Shown here piece after piece: positions 1 to 11,289 of a stretch of DNA of 64,000 nucleotides (within the stretch, counting starts at the first letter, position 1; the number at the start of each line of letters is the position of its first letter). Both the position numbers and the translations under genes were made by a program. The stretch is from NCBI GenBank assembly GCA_032164295.1, contig JAJHTX010000004.1, forward strand, positions 2,480,001 to 2,544,000. The letters run 5' to 3'. The notes under the pieces are model-generated. The model was not told the origin of the DNA, made no database searches, and saw nothing but the letters and a program-made list of their open reading frames with translations. The DNA is from Inonotus obliquus (Eukaryota; Basidiomycota; Agaricomycetes; Hymenochaetales; Hymenochaetaceae).

Positions 1-1169
1 CAATTAGGAAGTCAGGGCACAGAAGCGGCGTGCGCGTTCTTTTCGATTCAGAAGCGGGAGATGGGGTACAGCTAGATGTCGTGGAAGGAGATGAAGAATC
101 AGGGGGCAGTGACGCTCGAACTTGACGTCCAAAACGTTGTTCCCATTCGGGACCGGAACGGTACGTTATCGTTGCGATTTCTAGAAGAGAGATTAGCAAG
201 AATCATACTCAGAGGTATTGTTGCATACGCCTAGCAAGTTTCATTCCGACGTGGGGTGGCAGTCCATCGTAGTAAAATCCGTTGTTCCAGTTTGGGTCTG
301 ACATCAACACTGGAGGAATATTAGAAACATCAAACAGATATGAGCCTGGACTCACCACTTCGTTGAGCAAACCGCATTGCAATACTACTGGGATTCGTAC
401 GAGCCGTTCCACTTATACTTACAAGTTTCCCGACCCGCCCAGGATATAACCATGCCGCAGCAAGGCTCTGCATTCCTCCCATTGAAGAACCGACGCTCGC
501 ATATAGCCTATCAATGCCTAGATGATCCAACAACAAAAACTGCGCCTTGACCATGTCGAATATTGACAGGACCGGGAAGTTAGTGCCATGATACGTGCCA
601 GTACGCGGGTCGATTGAACCGGGACCGGTCGAGCCGTAGCAACCTCCGAGGACGTTTGTGCAAATGATGAAGAACTCGTTCGTGTCGAGGGCCTTGCCTG
701 GACCGATGAATTTCTCCCACCAACCCTCGGATGGGTTGAGCGTGTTAGAGGCTGCATGCGATGAAGCAGACAAGCCCGTATGGAGTAGAATGACATTGTC
801 TTTCTGCGGTGAAAGTGCACCCCATGTTTCATAAGCAATTTCGAAGGAGGGCAAGGGTGCCTCTGAATAGATCACCTCGAATGGATTGCCATGCTTGTAG
901 GTGAAGTACTCGGTTGGTCGAGGGCGCGAATAGGCAGGTTCGGGACCTGTGTCGCAAGGATCTGTTTGTGAGTTTTGACCTGGCCCTCTGATGGAGGATG
1001 ATTGAAGAATGCGAGATTCGCGAGCTGCGTGAGCTTCTACGCAAGGGAAGGAAGGCCGAGCGTTTGGTTGAGAATACCACCGACTTCCGCAGGCAATACT
1101 GGCCTTGTTGAGGTGAAGACGAGATTGAGAAGAAGCGGAGAGCAAAAACCTCCTCAAAATGGAGTGCAT
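1..1169 (-). CDS. CYS2: Serine O-succinyl/acetyltransferase of the homoserine O-acetyltransferase (MET2) family, 3' end outside window
   Basis: Alpha/beta-hydrolase acyltransferase that activates serine (or homoserine) for sulphur assimilation. Exons are 1169..356, 309..229 and 180..1, read leftward, and the frame closes at both junctions; the C-terminus lies beyond position 1. The ATG at 1169 opens an Arg/Ser-rich, acid-poor leader typical of a mitochondrial presequence, which together with [15 protein letters not shown] and the [16 protein letters not shown] block points to the fungal cysA/Cys2 serine branch rather than cytosolic Met2. The nucleophile elbow GSSMGG supplies the catalytic Ser; the YRSGPEWE motif is in exon 3. 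The His/Asp of the triad should lie in or beyond the last exon. The substrate (serine versus homoserine) is inferred from family resemblance only. Confidence 0.85.
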
Positions 1170-1692
1170 ATGTAGAAGGGCAGCTGTATAGTAGAGAAGA
1201 CATGATGTTGAAGGCGAGTATAGGATGACGTGCTTGAGAGGTGAGATGGTGTGACTGTAGATCCTTGTAAAAAATCATAATGTGATTTTATTACGAAATT
1301 GTTTCAGTACCTAAAATGGATACGACGATCATTTGCAGAAGCGGACTTTGTCTTTTGTTGGAAGACGGAAGACGGAAGTAAATGTGACCATTTCAGTATA
1401 TATCGCTGTCACAGTTTTATCCTCTACTCTCTATAGTTGACGACCTGATTTAGAAATAGAACGACTATCATCCACCTGACCTCGCCGTATTCCCGTCCTC
1501 CGAGCGCGCGACATACACGCGTGCCCGCCGTACTACTTTACGACAACTCGAATGCATATTATCCCACCAACGACAGATCATTTCCCCTCGCTTCACAACA
1601 CGATCACCCTCGTAGCAACACCACCACCCCTCATTGTCAGGATCGACGTCTTCGAATAATCAAAGTATTACATACAACAACGCCAGGGTGCT
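1170..1692. promoter_or_regulatory. Divergent intergenic region between CYS2-like and the Ser/Pro-rich gene
   Basis: These 523 bases separate two start codons on opposite strands and should hold both promoters and 5' leaders. A TATATAT stretch lies near 1395-1405. Small open frames on either strand have no family resemblance, and the right-hand ones overlap the first exon of the next gene in another frame. No other motif is claimed. Confidence 0.4.
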
Positions 1693-4590
1693 ATGGAGGA
1701 GATTGCTATCCTCGTCGATAATACTCCAGGCTCCGACAAGGTCCGTCGGCGTAGATCAGACGTTCAAGGCAAGGTACGGTTGCGGCTGTGTTCACCTTCA
1801 TTTCTCAAATAGTCTCTACCTCGGCTCACCCTCCTATATCACAGCTGTATAGCTTTTTGAACAGATCTGCTCAGTCCCTCTCTCGTTCAAACTCCCAAAG
1901 CGGTCGGTCTCGTCGCGTAAAGGACAAGGACGATACCGAGAACAGCGATCGTGATGGACTTCGAGCTGCGTTGCATGCGACTTCATCGCGGACGCCTGCT
2001 ATTACCTCCGGCAATGCGGCATCGGAAACGAGTTCCAGGCTGCCTTCCTCCATCCCTCCCTCTCGCTCTAGAACGGCTGTCACCGACCATCCGCGAAAGT
2101 CTTCCTCTCCGCCCTCGACACCCCCGAACCAACTTCCCCTTTCGAACGCACCTCCGTCCTTCACTTATAATACTCCACCACAAACTCCCGCAAGATCAAG
2201 GAAATACTCCACTTCGACGTCGCCAACTTCGGCAGCAGCTGGGAGAGATTTACTTTTGAACAGACCTCTAGTACGTCCAATCACGCCGTCAAATTCTACA
2301 TCCAGTAGAAAGGTGTTTGGGATCCCAATCCCTTCACCAACACATCGGAAAGCAACTTTGGAAGTTGAAGAACCTCTAGATAGACGGGGACACAAACTAC
2401 GTTCGGGATCCGGATCTTCAAACGAACCATTGCTGCATGACCACTCTCCGTCAAGCGGGAGTGCACGGTCCGCTCCTCGACACAGTATGAGCACGCCCAG
2501 ACCCACAACACCGCGATTAAAAGAAAATCGAACACCTCTCCCGACACCTCAGTCTTCACTTCCCCGTTCGTACCGATCAAATGTAACTCCTGAGGAACCT
2601 CCAGCGTCTCCGACAACAAGTTCAAGACGAGGTACGCCAAGACTGGATTTCTGGAGGTCGATCACACCGCGTGCACCTTCTTCGCAAGGTGACAGAGAGA
2701 AAGACAAGGGTAAACAGCCCTCTACGACACCCGACGCGTCTCGCAGGGAGAAACAAGTCGAACAGTCCGATGTCGGGTTAGTATCTCCTCAGCCTCGTCC
2801 ACCCGGTCCGGCATTTCTTCCTCGATTCCATCGCACACCTGCAACTCCTCAGAAGGGTGAAGAACATGAAGCGTCAAATACGGTTCGATTAGACTCGTTC
2901 ATGTCTGATTCGCTACCGGTTCAACAGAACGATGTGAAACCGTCGCAGGTTGAAGGTCAGTCTGGGCTGACACGCCAACCCGTGTTCACCACTCAGACCA
3001 ACGTATTACGTTCCCCGCGTACACCTGCTCCTGAACGTAAATCCGCACAGGCGGGGCTGAGCATCCAGCGATCAAACTCTGCTCCAGGCAGTCGTGGACG
3101 TCTCTCGCCCTGTCTCCGGATACCTTCCCCGAAATTTCTTACAAGGGAAAGAAGTAGAAGTAAGGACACCGACAAGGAGAAAGAGAAAGAGAAGGAGAAG
3201 AGCATGGCTGAAAAGCGACGTCTTACAGCCGAGAGTGTCGGGGCGCCTATTCTAAGAGAGCCGCGCACGCATTTGCACACACATTCTCATACGGTTGGAT
3301 CTGCAGTAGGTCATGGAGCTGTTGAGAAAGGAGGGTTGAAAGCCGCGAAGACGAGTCTAGTACAGTTACGCCGTGCAGCACATGGAACGTTCGACTTCGA
3401 GAGGCCTGGATCACGCACGAGCTCGAAAAGTGGGCAATCAGAGTCGAGAGGGACGCGCAGTGATGATGAGAGAGACAAGGAGAAGGAGAGGGAGAAAGAA
3501 AAGGAGAAAGAGTTTGAAGCTATGAATGAGTTGGATGTGAGGAGAATGTTGATGGGAAGGTCTCCAAAACCTTCTGAACCACCTCAGAATATACGAACAA
3601 AGTTGAAAGCACCGAGTCCAGTCCCGCCTCTTCCAACTCGAACACGGTTAAAACCTCGGAGTCCTCCTCCTCCTCCTACGGGTACACGAGCACGTAGTCC
3701 ACTTGCAACGCACCCAGGAGGTCCTTCGTCACACGGACATTCCCAATCCCACTCACACGTCCACATCGACGATAGCGCCCTCCCTCGTCTCTCAAGTAGC
3801 ACCGCACGTCGAAACAGTAGTAGTAATCAACACTTTCGTACACCTGGCTATGGATCTGGACATCGTACTCCGACTTCACTCCCACATTTTTCGTTTGAGC
3901 CTGCTGCTCCTAGGGTACCAAGTCCACCTAGTATCCCACCTAAGGCGGTTAGGGAGGGAGGAGGACAGTATGTTGATACGAGGACTGGGTTGATTATGTA
4001 TGCTCCTAGGACACCTACGAGTGCGGTGAGGGATGAGATGGGTAGGAGGGTCGAAGGTGGGAGACGTCACGGTGGTACAGGGACTGGAAATGGGACTGGG
4101 ACTAGCTTTGGAACGGCGATGGCTGCGAGCATAAGTCCGAAAGCGAACGGACATGCTGCTGCTGCTACGAGTATACCGCAACGAGAATTGGAAGAAGCCA
4201 CTGCTGTTATTACACAATTCAAGAGCGCACTTGACGAAGCTGGGTTTGCTACACTTCAGAAATGTGAGTATTGTTTTTCCACATTCCCCCTACTCACCTT
4301 ATCTTCTCAGTTTTATTCAATGACTCATCAATACTTCTCTCTTTTCTCTTTTATATCACTCATCTCTATACTTCTCCCTCGTCCCTCTTACTACTCTCCT
4401 TCATTTCGATGCATGTTACGCAGATGTCCGACGTTACGACGCAAAGATCATCCCTCTAGACGGTGTAGCAGGGCTACTCGCACGCGTACAACGATTACTC
4501 GATACTTCCGCTCCAAGAGTCGACGAACGACGAAAACGACAGCTGTATGAGAGTTTTGTAAGGGTTGTTCGAGTTAGTCAGGTCAGCTAG
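1693..4590 (+). CDS. Large Ser/Pro-rich, basic, disordered protein of unknown function
   Basis: The gene closes with exons 1693..1773, 1845..4263 and 4424..4590 (about 888 residues). The short first exon, which starts MEEIAILVDNTPGSDK, joins through a 71-nt GTACGG...ACAG intron; the last intron starts GTGAGT and restores the frame to a TAG at 4588. The body is dominated by SP/TP dipeptides, Arg, poly-charged runs (repeated KEKE blocks near 3170-3200 and 3470-3515) and His/Ser stretches, so it is largely disordered and probably heavily phosphorylated. Only the last 80 residues look folded, with a helical segment running across the last intron (EEATAVITQFKSALDEAG, then a Leu-rich stretch). I do not recognise a family. 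A cytoskeletal or signalling scaffold would fit but is a guess. Confidence 0.75.
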
Positions 4591-5574
4591 TACTCTTGTT
4601 TGTGTTTTTTTTTGCCTCTGCATTCTGCGTTCATTCGTCCATTCCTCTGCAGACTGCTCTGCTTCCTACTCTGGGTTTTCGGATGCGGTTCCGGCTTTGG
4701 TGTTCTGGCTCTACCTACCCTGACTCTTGTCCTGACTTGCTATTTGTTATTCTCGTTTTTGAACCGTTTACGCTCATTCTTTTGGGTTTATTGTCTCTTG
4801 TTTCTGATCCATTCTCGTCAGTCATTCTTTCATCTTGCCCTCTTACACCTTGCATCTTGCATCTTACATCCTACGTTTTACATTAACATCCTACATCTTA
4901 CATTTTGCGTCTCACAAGTTACGTCTTACACTTTCGGAAGTTTCGAGTTTCGAGTTTATACTCTATCTACATATACTATATGATATATTATACACTTTCA
5001 AGTTCACCTTTTTTCTGGCACACTTTCTTTTACTCGTCATGTTCACGCCACTAGTACGTTTTGTATGATTTCAAATTTCCTCTTCATCTATCTATCTATC
5101 ATCAACGCCGTGCAATGTTTTTTCATAATGTTATCACAATGTTCCTACGTTCCTACGTTCTTGCGTTCCTACGTTCCGACGCCTACGTCTCTTATCCCTC
5201 CCTTATTCAAGCTTAGTTCGCTGCTTATTTTGTTTGCTTAGATTTCTGTTAATGTCATTAATTCATAATTCAACCTTGACGTTGCTGCGTTCCTGCTGGA
5301 AGGAGTTATGATAATGATTGTGTGCGTGAATTTGAGGTCGATGTCGATGTCGAAGTGGTGTCGAATTGGTGTATTACATAGTATTGCGCGGTCTCCTGAA
5401 TCCTGAAACCTGAACCCAGAGGACATGTATGCACAAGGGTGAAATTCAACCAGGCAGGAAATACAAAGTACACATAGTGTTCGGGATGCATCATAATTAT
5501 ACAAAACCAAAACGTCCTCCAGCACACGGAGACTTTATCCCCATACTAGTAACGAGATATTATCAATTCAATCA
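4591..5574. other. Convergent 3' intergenic region with degenerate short repeats
   Basis: About 980 bases lie between the stop codons of two convergent genes. The sequence is pyrimidine-rich on the + strand. Around 4845-4925 a degenerate ten-base unit resembling CATCTTACAT recurs several times, and around 5143-5180 a GTTCCTACG unit recurs four or five times with one or two changes. Open frames here have biased low-complexity composition and are not believed. The region probably serves as 3' UTR and terminator for both genes. Confidence 0.5.
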
Positions 5575-6477
5575 TCACGAAGCCGGTCTAAGAGCCCTCA
5601 ACCTCTCAGCAAGCTTCGTATCTTCCTCTTTCAATTTCTCCCCGGGTGTCAAATCCGGCACTGTACCTTCAAGAGTCTTCGATCCCATCTCGTGTTGGAT
5701 TTCGATATTAGCTTCTTCAGCTACTTGTTGCATGAGAAGATCGACTTGGTCTTGTGGTGTTGAGACTGCTGTTGTACTCGACATGGTATCTTCCATGTAA
5801 GATGTTTGAACGTCGAGATCGGAGAATTGGGATTCGAATTTGTCCATTACGAGGGAGATCTATCGTAGTTGGTGGGTAGAGATTTCAATCTCAGTACAAT
5901 GCAGATTACGGTGGCTTGTAAAGATAACAAAAGGGAAGATTAAGCACGTACCCTCTCGATGTTCATGGAATCCATAGCCTTGTCCATACCCTTGACGACG
6001 GAGGTCATGTTGCCCGTTACTTGGCGCATCGTCACCGCAGTCTCCACCCTGCTGCTCACGGCGTCAATGCGGCTGGCAAGTCGCAACAGGTTGAGCGCTT
6101 CGCTCTTCTTCCGGATGGCGTTCTGTGCATAGATACGTGCGCCATCTGTGTTGCCTTGTTGTAAAGCCTGAGTGGCAATGTTGGAAGGATGAAGGATAAC
6201 GTGGATCGAAGCATGAGATCACGATGTAAGTAGATGGGGTACGACGTACCTTCTTCACTCTGGCCTTCTCCGTTTTCTCATCCTTCTGAGCCTTCTTGGC
6301 TTGTCTATTGAGAGTCTTTGCCGTAAACTGTTCGGCCACGAGTCATATTAGCACTGAGAGCAATGGCTTGGACCATAGATTAACCTTGAGTTGGAACAGA
6401 CTTTCTGGACAAAACGCCGTGATTAGATCGTCAAGAGTAGATTATTGCGGATGTTACTCACTCTCTAAATTACTCAT
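5575..6477 (-). CDS. DID2: ESCRT-III-associated subunit DID2/CHMP1
   Basis: Late-acting ESCRT-III subunit that recruits Vps4 during multivesicular-body sorting. Exons are 6477..6462, 6404..6385, 6327..6250, 6167..5952 and 5859..5575, which close to 204 residues, the usual CHMP1 length. The protein begins [20 protein letters not shown], continues with the basic helical hairpin rich in Lys/Gln, and ends with an acidic helix and the MIM1-type motif LAERLRALR that binds Vps4 MIT domains. The first two coding exons are only 16 and 20 nt. A divergent partner, the synaptojanin gene, starts 237 bp away; both act in membrane trafficking, but co-regulation is only inferred. Confidence 0.95.
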
Positions 6478-6714
6478 TATGATAATCGATAGCAAGAGGC
6501 AGAGATGAAGGTAGGAAGAAAGAACGGCAATGAAGGCTGTACGCGCAGTAGAGTGGAGGATCCGCCTGTAAGGCCTGTAAGGGGAATGTCCGTATACATA
6601 TTACGTACGCGACACGGTCCGCCACTCTTCTCGGCAATTCACCCTTTCAAAATTGGTGCAATTACTCAACTCAATCCTCTCTCCAAAGCGCAGCATTCAT
6701 GCCGCATAAAAACA

Positions 6715-9700
6715 ATGCACCTATACCTCAAACACGACCTTCATGGACACAGAACTCTCGTACTATGCACGACCGCTGAAGAGGAACGAACAGGCAGCCC
6801 TAGTCGCGCACTTGTTTTTCGGTCTATTGAGAATGATGTTGCGAAGGTCATGGTAGAATTCTTGCCGCTCAGCGAGCTAGATCTCAATGGGGCGGTAAAG
6901 CTGACCATGCGCCGTGTTAAGGGGTGTCTTGGTATTATTAACGTTGGCGATGGTCAGTCCTTTCATTCTGGTGCATAATATATTAGGAGCGCTGAAGGTA
7001 TCGTTATGTACAGATGCATTTCTTGCCGTCGTTCTAGCTGCCGTAGAAGTCGGAAATATGCGCCCTTCTGCAGAAAGACCAGAGAGCGTCGCTCGTATAA
7101 CCGATGTCGGTTTCTTTTCTCTCAACTCCAGTACATGGGACACTATATCTGGAGGAGCAGATACCATGACGTCTACTAGTAGTGGTGATCTTGAGGAATA
7201 TAATCCACGAGATCCATATTCATACAATAATCCTCAACCTATTTATGAGCACCCTTGCTCTCCGCTCATGAAGATATTATCGACGGGTACTTTCTACTAT
7301 GCGCTCTCGCCACAGTGGGACCTATCCTCTCGTCTCTCAAAACGGATCGCAGGAAGGAAACAATCGGGACGTGATGCTATCACGTACGACGACCGATTTC
7401 TCTGGAACGAGTATGTTGTCCGCTGTTTGCTGGACTTCCGAGAAAAGCTTGATCCTGTAGAACGCCAGGAGTTGGATCAATGCCAATTTATTGTGAGCCT
7501 CGGATATTGCTCAAGTTATTACGTTCGCTAAATGTGTACAGGTATTGGCTATACAAGGATATGTTGGTGTCTTCACAGTTGCCCTGCCTGCGCCTCCGAC
7601 AAATGGAATGCCTGTCATCGCGACTATTTCCCTTGTATCACGTCTAGGCTGGAAACGTGCTGGAACACGTTTTAATACACGTGGAATAGACGATGATGGA
7701 AATACGGCAAACTTTGTTGAGGTGAGTTCTTTCCTTTTGTACTGTCCTTGAAAGTTTCTCTGACCGTTGAGCCAGACGGAGACTATATTTAACACAGATG
7801 ATAATAATTTTAGCTTTGTCCAAGTTCGTGGGAGTGTACCTTGTGCGTCTGTTTGCACGAATGGTACCCTATAGCCAGGCTAATGCTTTTGAAGTGTTCT
7901 GGGAACAGCAAGGCCTTCAGACATTCGGGCAGCGAATTCAGCTGACTCGTCCTCACGCATCACAACCATCATTCGACAAGCACTTTGCTGCACTAGTTGA
8001 AGAGTATAGCGCTGTGCATGCCATCAACCTTCTCGGAACAAAAGAAAACGAGGCAATACTGTCCAATGCGTATGCGCAGCATCTGCATGCAGCACGGAGC
8101 GCGGTATTTGGTAATGACATTGGCATGACGCACTTTGATTTTCATTCCGTTGTGAGAATTGGCGGGCACGAGAGTGTCATGAGGGAGCTAAGGTGAGTTG
8201 CTAACCGTCAACTTTTCGCAGCAGGCCTAACTTCTGGGCTGTCTTTAAGGCGTCTTGAGGGTATCCAGGGCAATGCCGATCGCTTTGGGTACACATTATA
8301 CGATGCATCGATGCAGGAGATTATTGTAGAGCAAAGCGGAGTTTTCCGTACAAATTGTTTAGACTGGTACGTCTTTACCCATTGTCTGAACCACAAAGTT
8401 CTGACGCATCACACAGTTTAGATCGCACAAACTTCGTGCAAGACATTCTTTCTCGAACATCATTAGAACAGCATCTCTTCCTCGTCCGACGCGAATGGAT
8501 TGGATCTAATTCGTTATGGACAAATCATAGAGAGTTATGGGCAGAAAACGGCGATGCACTTTCGCGAATATACGCCGGAACTGGAGCTCTTAACACGAGC
8601 TTTACGAGGAGTGGTAAACGGACTTTCGGAGGTTTGCTTGTCCCTCGAACTGCGATTTTTCTTGACTGAACTATCCAAGGGATTTTATCCGATGCGACGA
8701 AAAGTGTTTCACGAGCGTATATCAACAACTTCCAGGACAAAAGCAAACAGTCCGCCATTGACATGTTTCTCGTACGCTTCTCCACACCCATTGCTGAATA
8801 ATACACTAAAACGGGATACAGGGTAACATGGCCTTCCAAAAGCCTATTACGATATACGATCCTATTCATGACACAGTTAATGCGGCTCTTGCCAAAAGGT
8901 GTCTCAAGTTGTTTATAGAAGAACGTTTAGTCGGGCAACTCATTCTGAATGCCATAGGATATCTGAGTATTCTACAAAGAAGCTCAGCACAATTTTCACG
9001 GGTACATGGAACTTAAACGGGCGGGTTAGTAATAGCTCAGAATAATGCATCTTGCTTTAGTTTAGTAACGTGTCTGATCCACAGCCACCGTCAGAATCGC
9101 TACTCCCTTGGTTGTTTCCTCAGTCCAGTACGTTTTATTTGAAATCAGCTTGATGGCTGTTACTGACTACTGCACCCCTTCAGATTATGACGAGTGCGTA
9201 TACAGCAATCCTTCCGTAGATTTCGCAAGTTCACTGTAGGAAGGCCCGATATTATCGCTCTGGGATTCCAGGAAATTGTGCAACTCACCGCGCAACAGAT
9301 CGTCCAGACTGATCCAGAGAAGAGGTCCGTGACAGAATGTTAGCATGTGCTTTCCGTTTCCCTGATAACCATTTCGTAGACGAATATGGGAGAACGTGAT
9401 TGCGAAAACCTTGGAGGAACGGCCAAATAAGAAGGCGGATTACATCCTTCTGCGTAGTGCGCAGGTAGGGATAATGACAAACTGACCGAAGACGTCATGA
9501 ACTTAAACTCAGCCCTTAGCTAGTCGGCACGGTTCTCTGCGTCTTCGTGAAAACGACGTTAGTCAATGCAATCCGAAACGTCGAAGCAGCCACAAGGAAA
9601 ACGGGGTTAAGAGGCATGTCGGGGAACAAGGGAGCTGTGGGAATTCGACTGGAGTTTCATGATACGAGCTTCTGCTTCCTTACTGCGCACTTTGCAGCGG

Positions 9701-10866
9701 GGCATTCGAACGTTGAAGAACGGAACGCCGACTATCGGACGATTGCGAATGGTCTTCATTTTCTGAAAGGAAAGACTATTGATAGCCACGAGTATGTGTT
9801 CAATTCCGTTGATAACCTCCCGTTGCATTTATTAAGCGGAGTAGCAACGTCATTTGGCTGGCAGATACCAATTACAGAATTGACCTAGAAAACGGCGTGG
9901 TTCGGTCCCTTGCAGAGGCTGATGACCTTGATGCACTTGTTGCAGCTGATCAACTCAGAAATGTCATCGATTCACGCCTGTCCTTTGTTGGGTATGAGGA
10001 AGGTTCCCTTCTTTTCCGCCCGACATACAAGTATGACTTGCATTCAACGCGGTATGATACAAGCGAGAAAGCGCGCATCCCTGCGTGGACAGGTATGTTG
10101 TCCTCGGCTTTTCGCGTGAATCCAAGTGAATCTTTAACACGATGTCGCAATCGTTCATGTGAAAATTAGACCGTATTCTACACAAAGGCTCTGACCTTGA
10201 CCTCGTTACTTATTCCAGGGCGGAGTTAACGGGCTCCGACCACAGACCTGGTGAGTGGCATTGCCTTTGTATTCCGGTTTCTGCGCCTTATTGCTGGAGC
10301 TACATAGTTTTTGCGATATTCCGTGCTGAAGTCCGCATAATTGACTTAGTGAAACGGAATGCTCTGCATAAACTACTTCTTGAGGGTATCGTGTCGACTG
10401 AACCGGGAGAAAAGCTAGACGAGAAGCTAGCGGCAATGACGTTGGCAGACGAACCGGAAGACCGTAAGTCAATGCTATCCACCCTGATACACACGTTCGC
10501 AAGATTGACCGACTCCGAAAAAGTCCCGCCACCTAGTTCGGAAGAAGACGCATGGTGGATAGACTCTGGTGTGTTTTATTCTCAAGGAAGATGTGGTTTT
10601 CTCTTGATTTCTGATACCTGCATTTAGAACACCCCGACGGGGTCTACGTCACAGAAGAGATTCTTGCAAATGCACGCGAAGTACCCTCGAATCCCTTTGA
10701 TTCCGCTCCAGAGACACCCTTGTCATCACCGTCCTCAACAGACGAGGAGCTCTATACAGATGCTTTGACCTTGGCAACGCCGACTATCGCACCTACCGGT
10801 AAGAAACCGCCGCCTCCGCCCCCGCGGACCACAAAACCAGTTTTGGCATCGATCGAAGCATCGTGA
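6715..10866 (+). CDS. INP52: Synaptojanin-like polyphosphoinositide phosphatase (Sac1 plus 5-phosphatase domains)
   Basis: Eighteen exons close to 1047 residues: 6715..6952, 7014..7492, 7542..7721, 7776..7842, 7895..8192, 8250..8366, 8417..8631, 8680..8771, 8822..8898, 8958..9024, 9085..9127, 9240..9324, 9380..9464, 9520..9791, 9845..10092, 10170..10250, 10308..10568, 10628..10866. The first half is a Sac domain whose CX5R(T/S) motif, NCLDCLDRTN, is intact but split by the 8367-8416 intron, so both phosphatases look active (unlike yeast Inp51). The second half shows GTWNLNGR, GFQEIVQL, SGNKGAV, WLADTNYRI and SDHRPV of inositol 5-phosphatases. A proline run (PPPPPP) near the C-terminus could bind SH3 proteins. 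The protein acts in PI(4,5)P2 turnover at endocytic sites. The 9128-9239 intron is unusually long (112 nt) and its acceptor is the least certain. Confidence 0.93.
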
Positions 10867-11289
10867 TGCTGCTTTTACGAGATGGGGGATTCGCTGGGTT
10901 GGTGCGAATGCGGTCATCTCAGATTTAGATTAGGCTTGGTGGTTGAGATGAGTGTCGGGTACCGGAGATTCACCACCTTACGCAACGCGTGAGGATGATA
11001 GGGCTTTGGGAAATTCACGTACATACTTTCTTGGACACCCGTCCGATTCTCCGGCAATTCATTCCGTGCCCTCAGTTCATACAATTCCATTACTTTACAC
11101 TAGTGCTGCAAATACCTTAATCACAGAACGAGACGAATATCAGCGCCGAAAGGAGGCAGAAGAGATAGCTAACTGCTTGTAGCAATTTCACCAGATTCAT
11201 TTTAGCGTAGTGTATTATGTGGGGATGCAATTGTGACAGGAACGTGTGGGAAAACTCGCCGAGCCATATCAAATAAACACGATAAGGAA
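10867..11289. other. Convergent 3' intergenic region
   Basis: About 420 bases lie between the stop codons of the synaptojanin and SF3A3 genes. A frame of 76 codons starting at 10952 is open but Thr/Ser/Arg-biased and without recognisable homology; it probably belongs to a 3' UTR. Nothing else is apparent. Confidence 0.4.

Noticed and set aside
829..1278. 149-codon minus-strand frame overlapping the CYS2-like start
   Set aside because: Overlaps the conserved protein in a different frame and lacks any recognisable domain; a shadow frame.
3170..3515. AAGGAGAAAGAG-type purine runs as a microsatellite
   Set aside because: They encode in-frame Lys/Glu blocks of the Ser/Pro-rich protein, so a coding explanation is enough.
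10952..11182. 76-codon + strand open frame after the synaptojanin stop
   Set aside because: No family resemblance, biased composition and location in a convergent 3' UTR; more likely untranslated.
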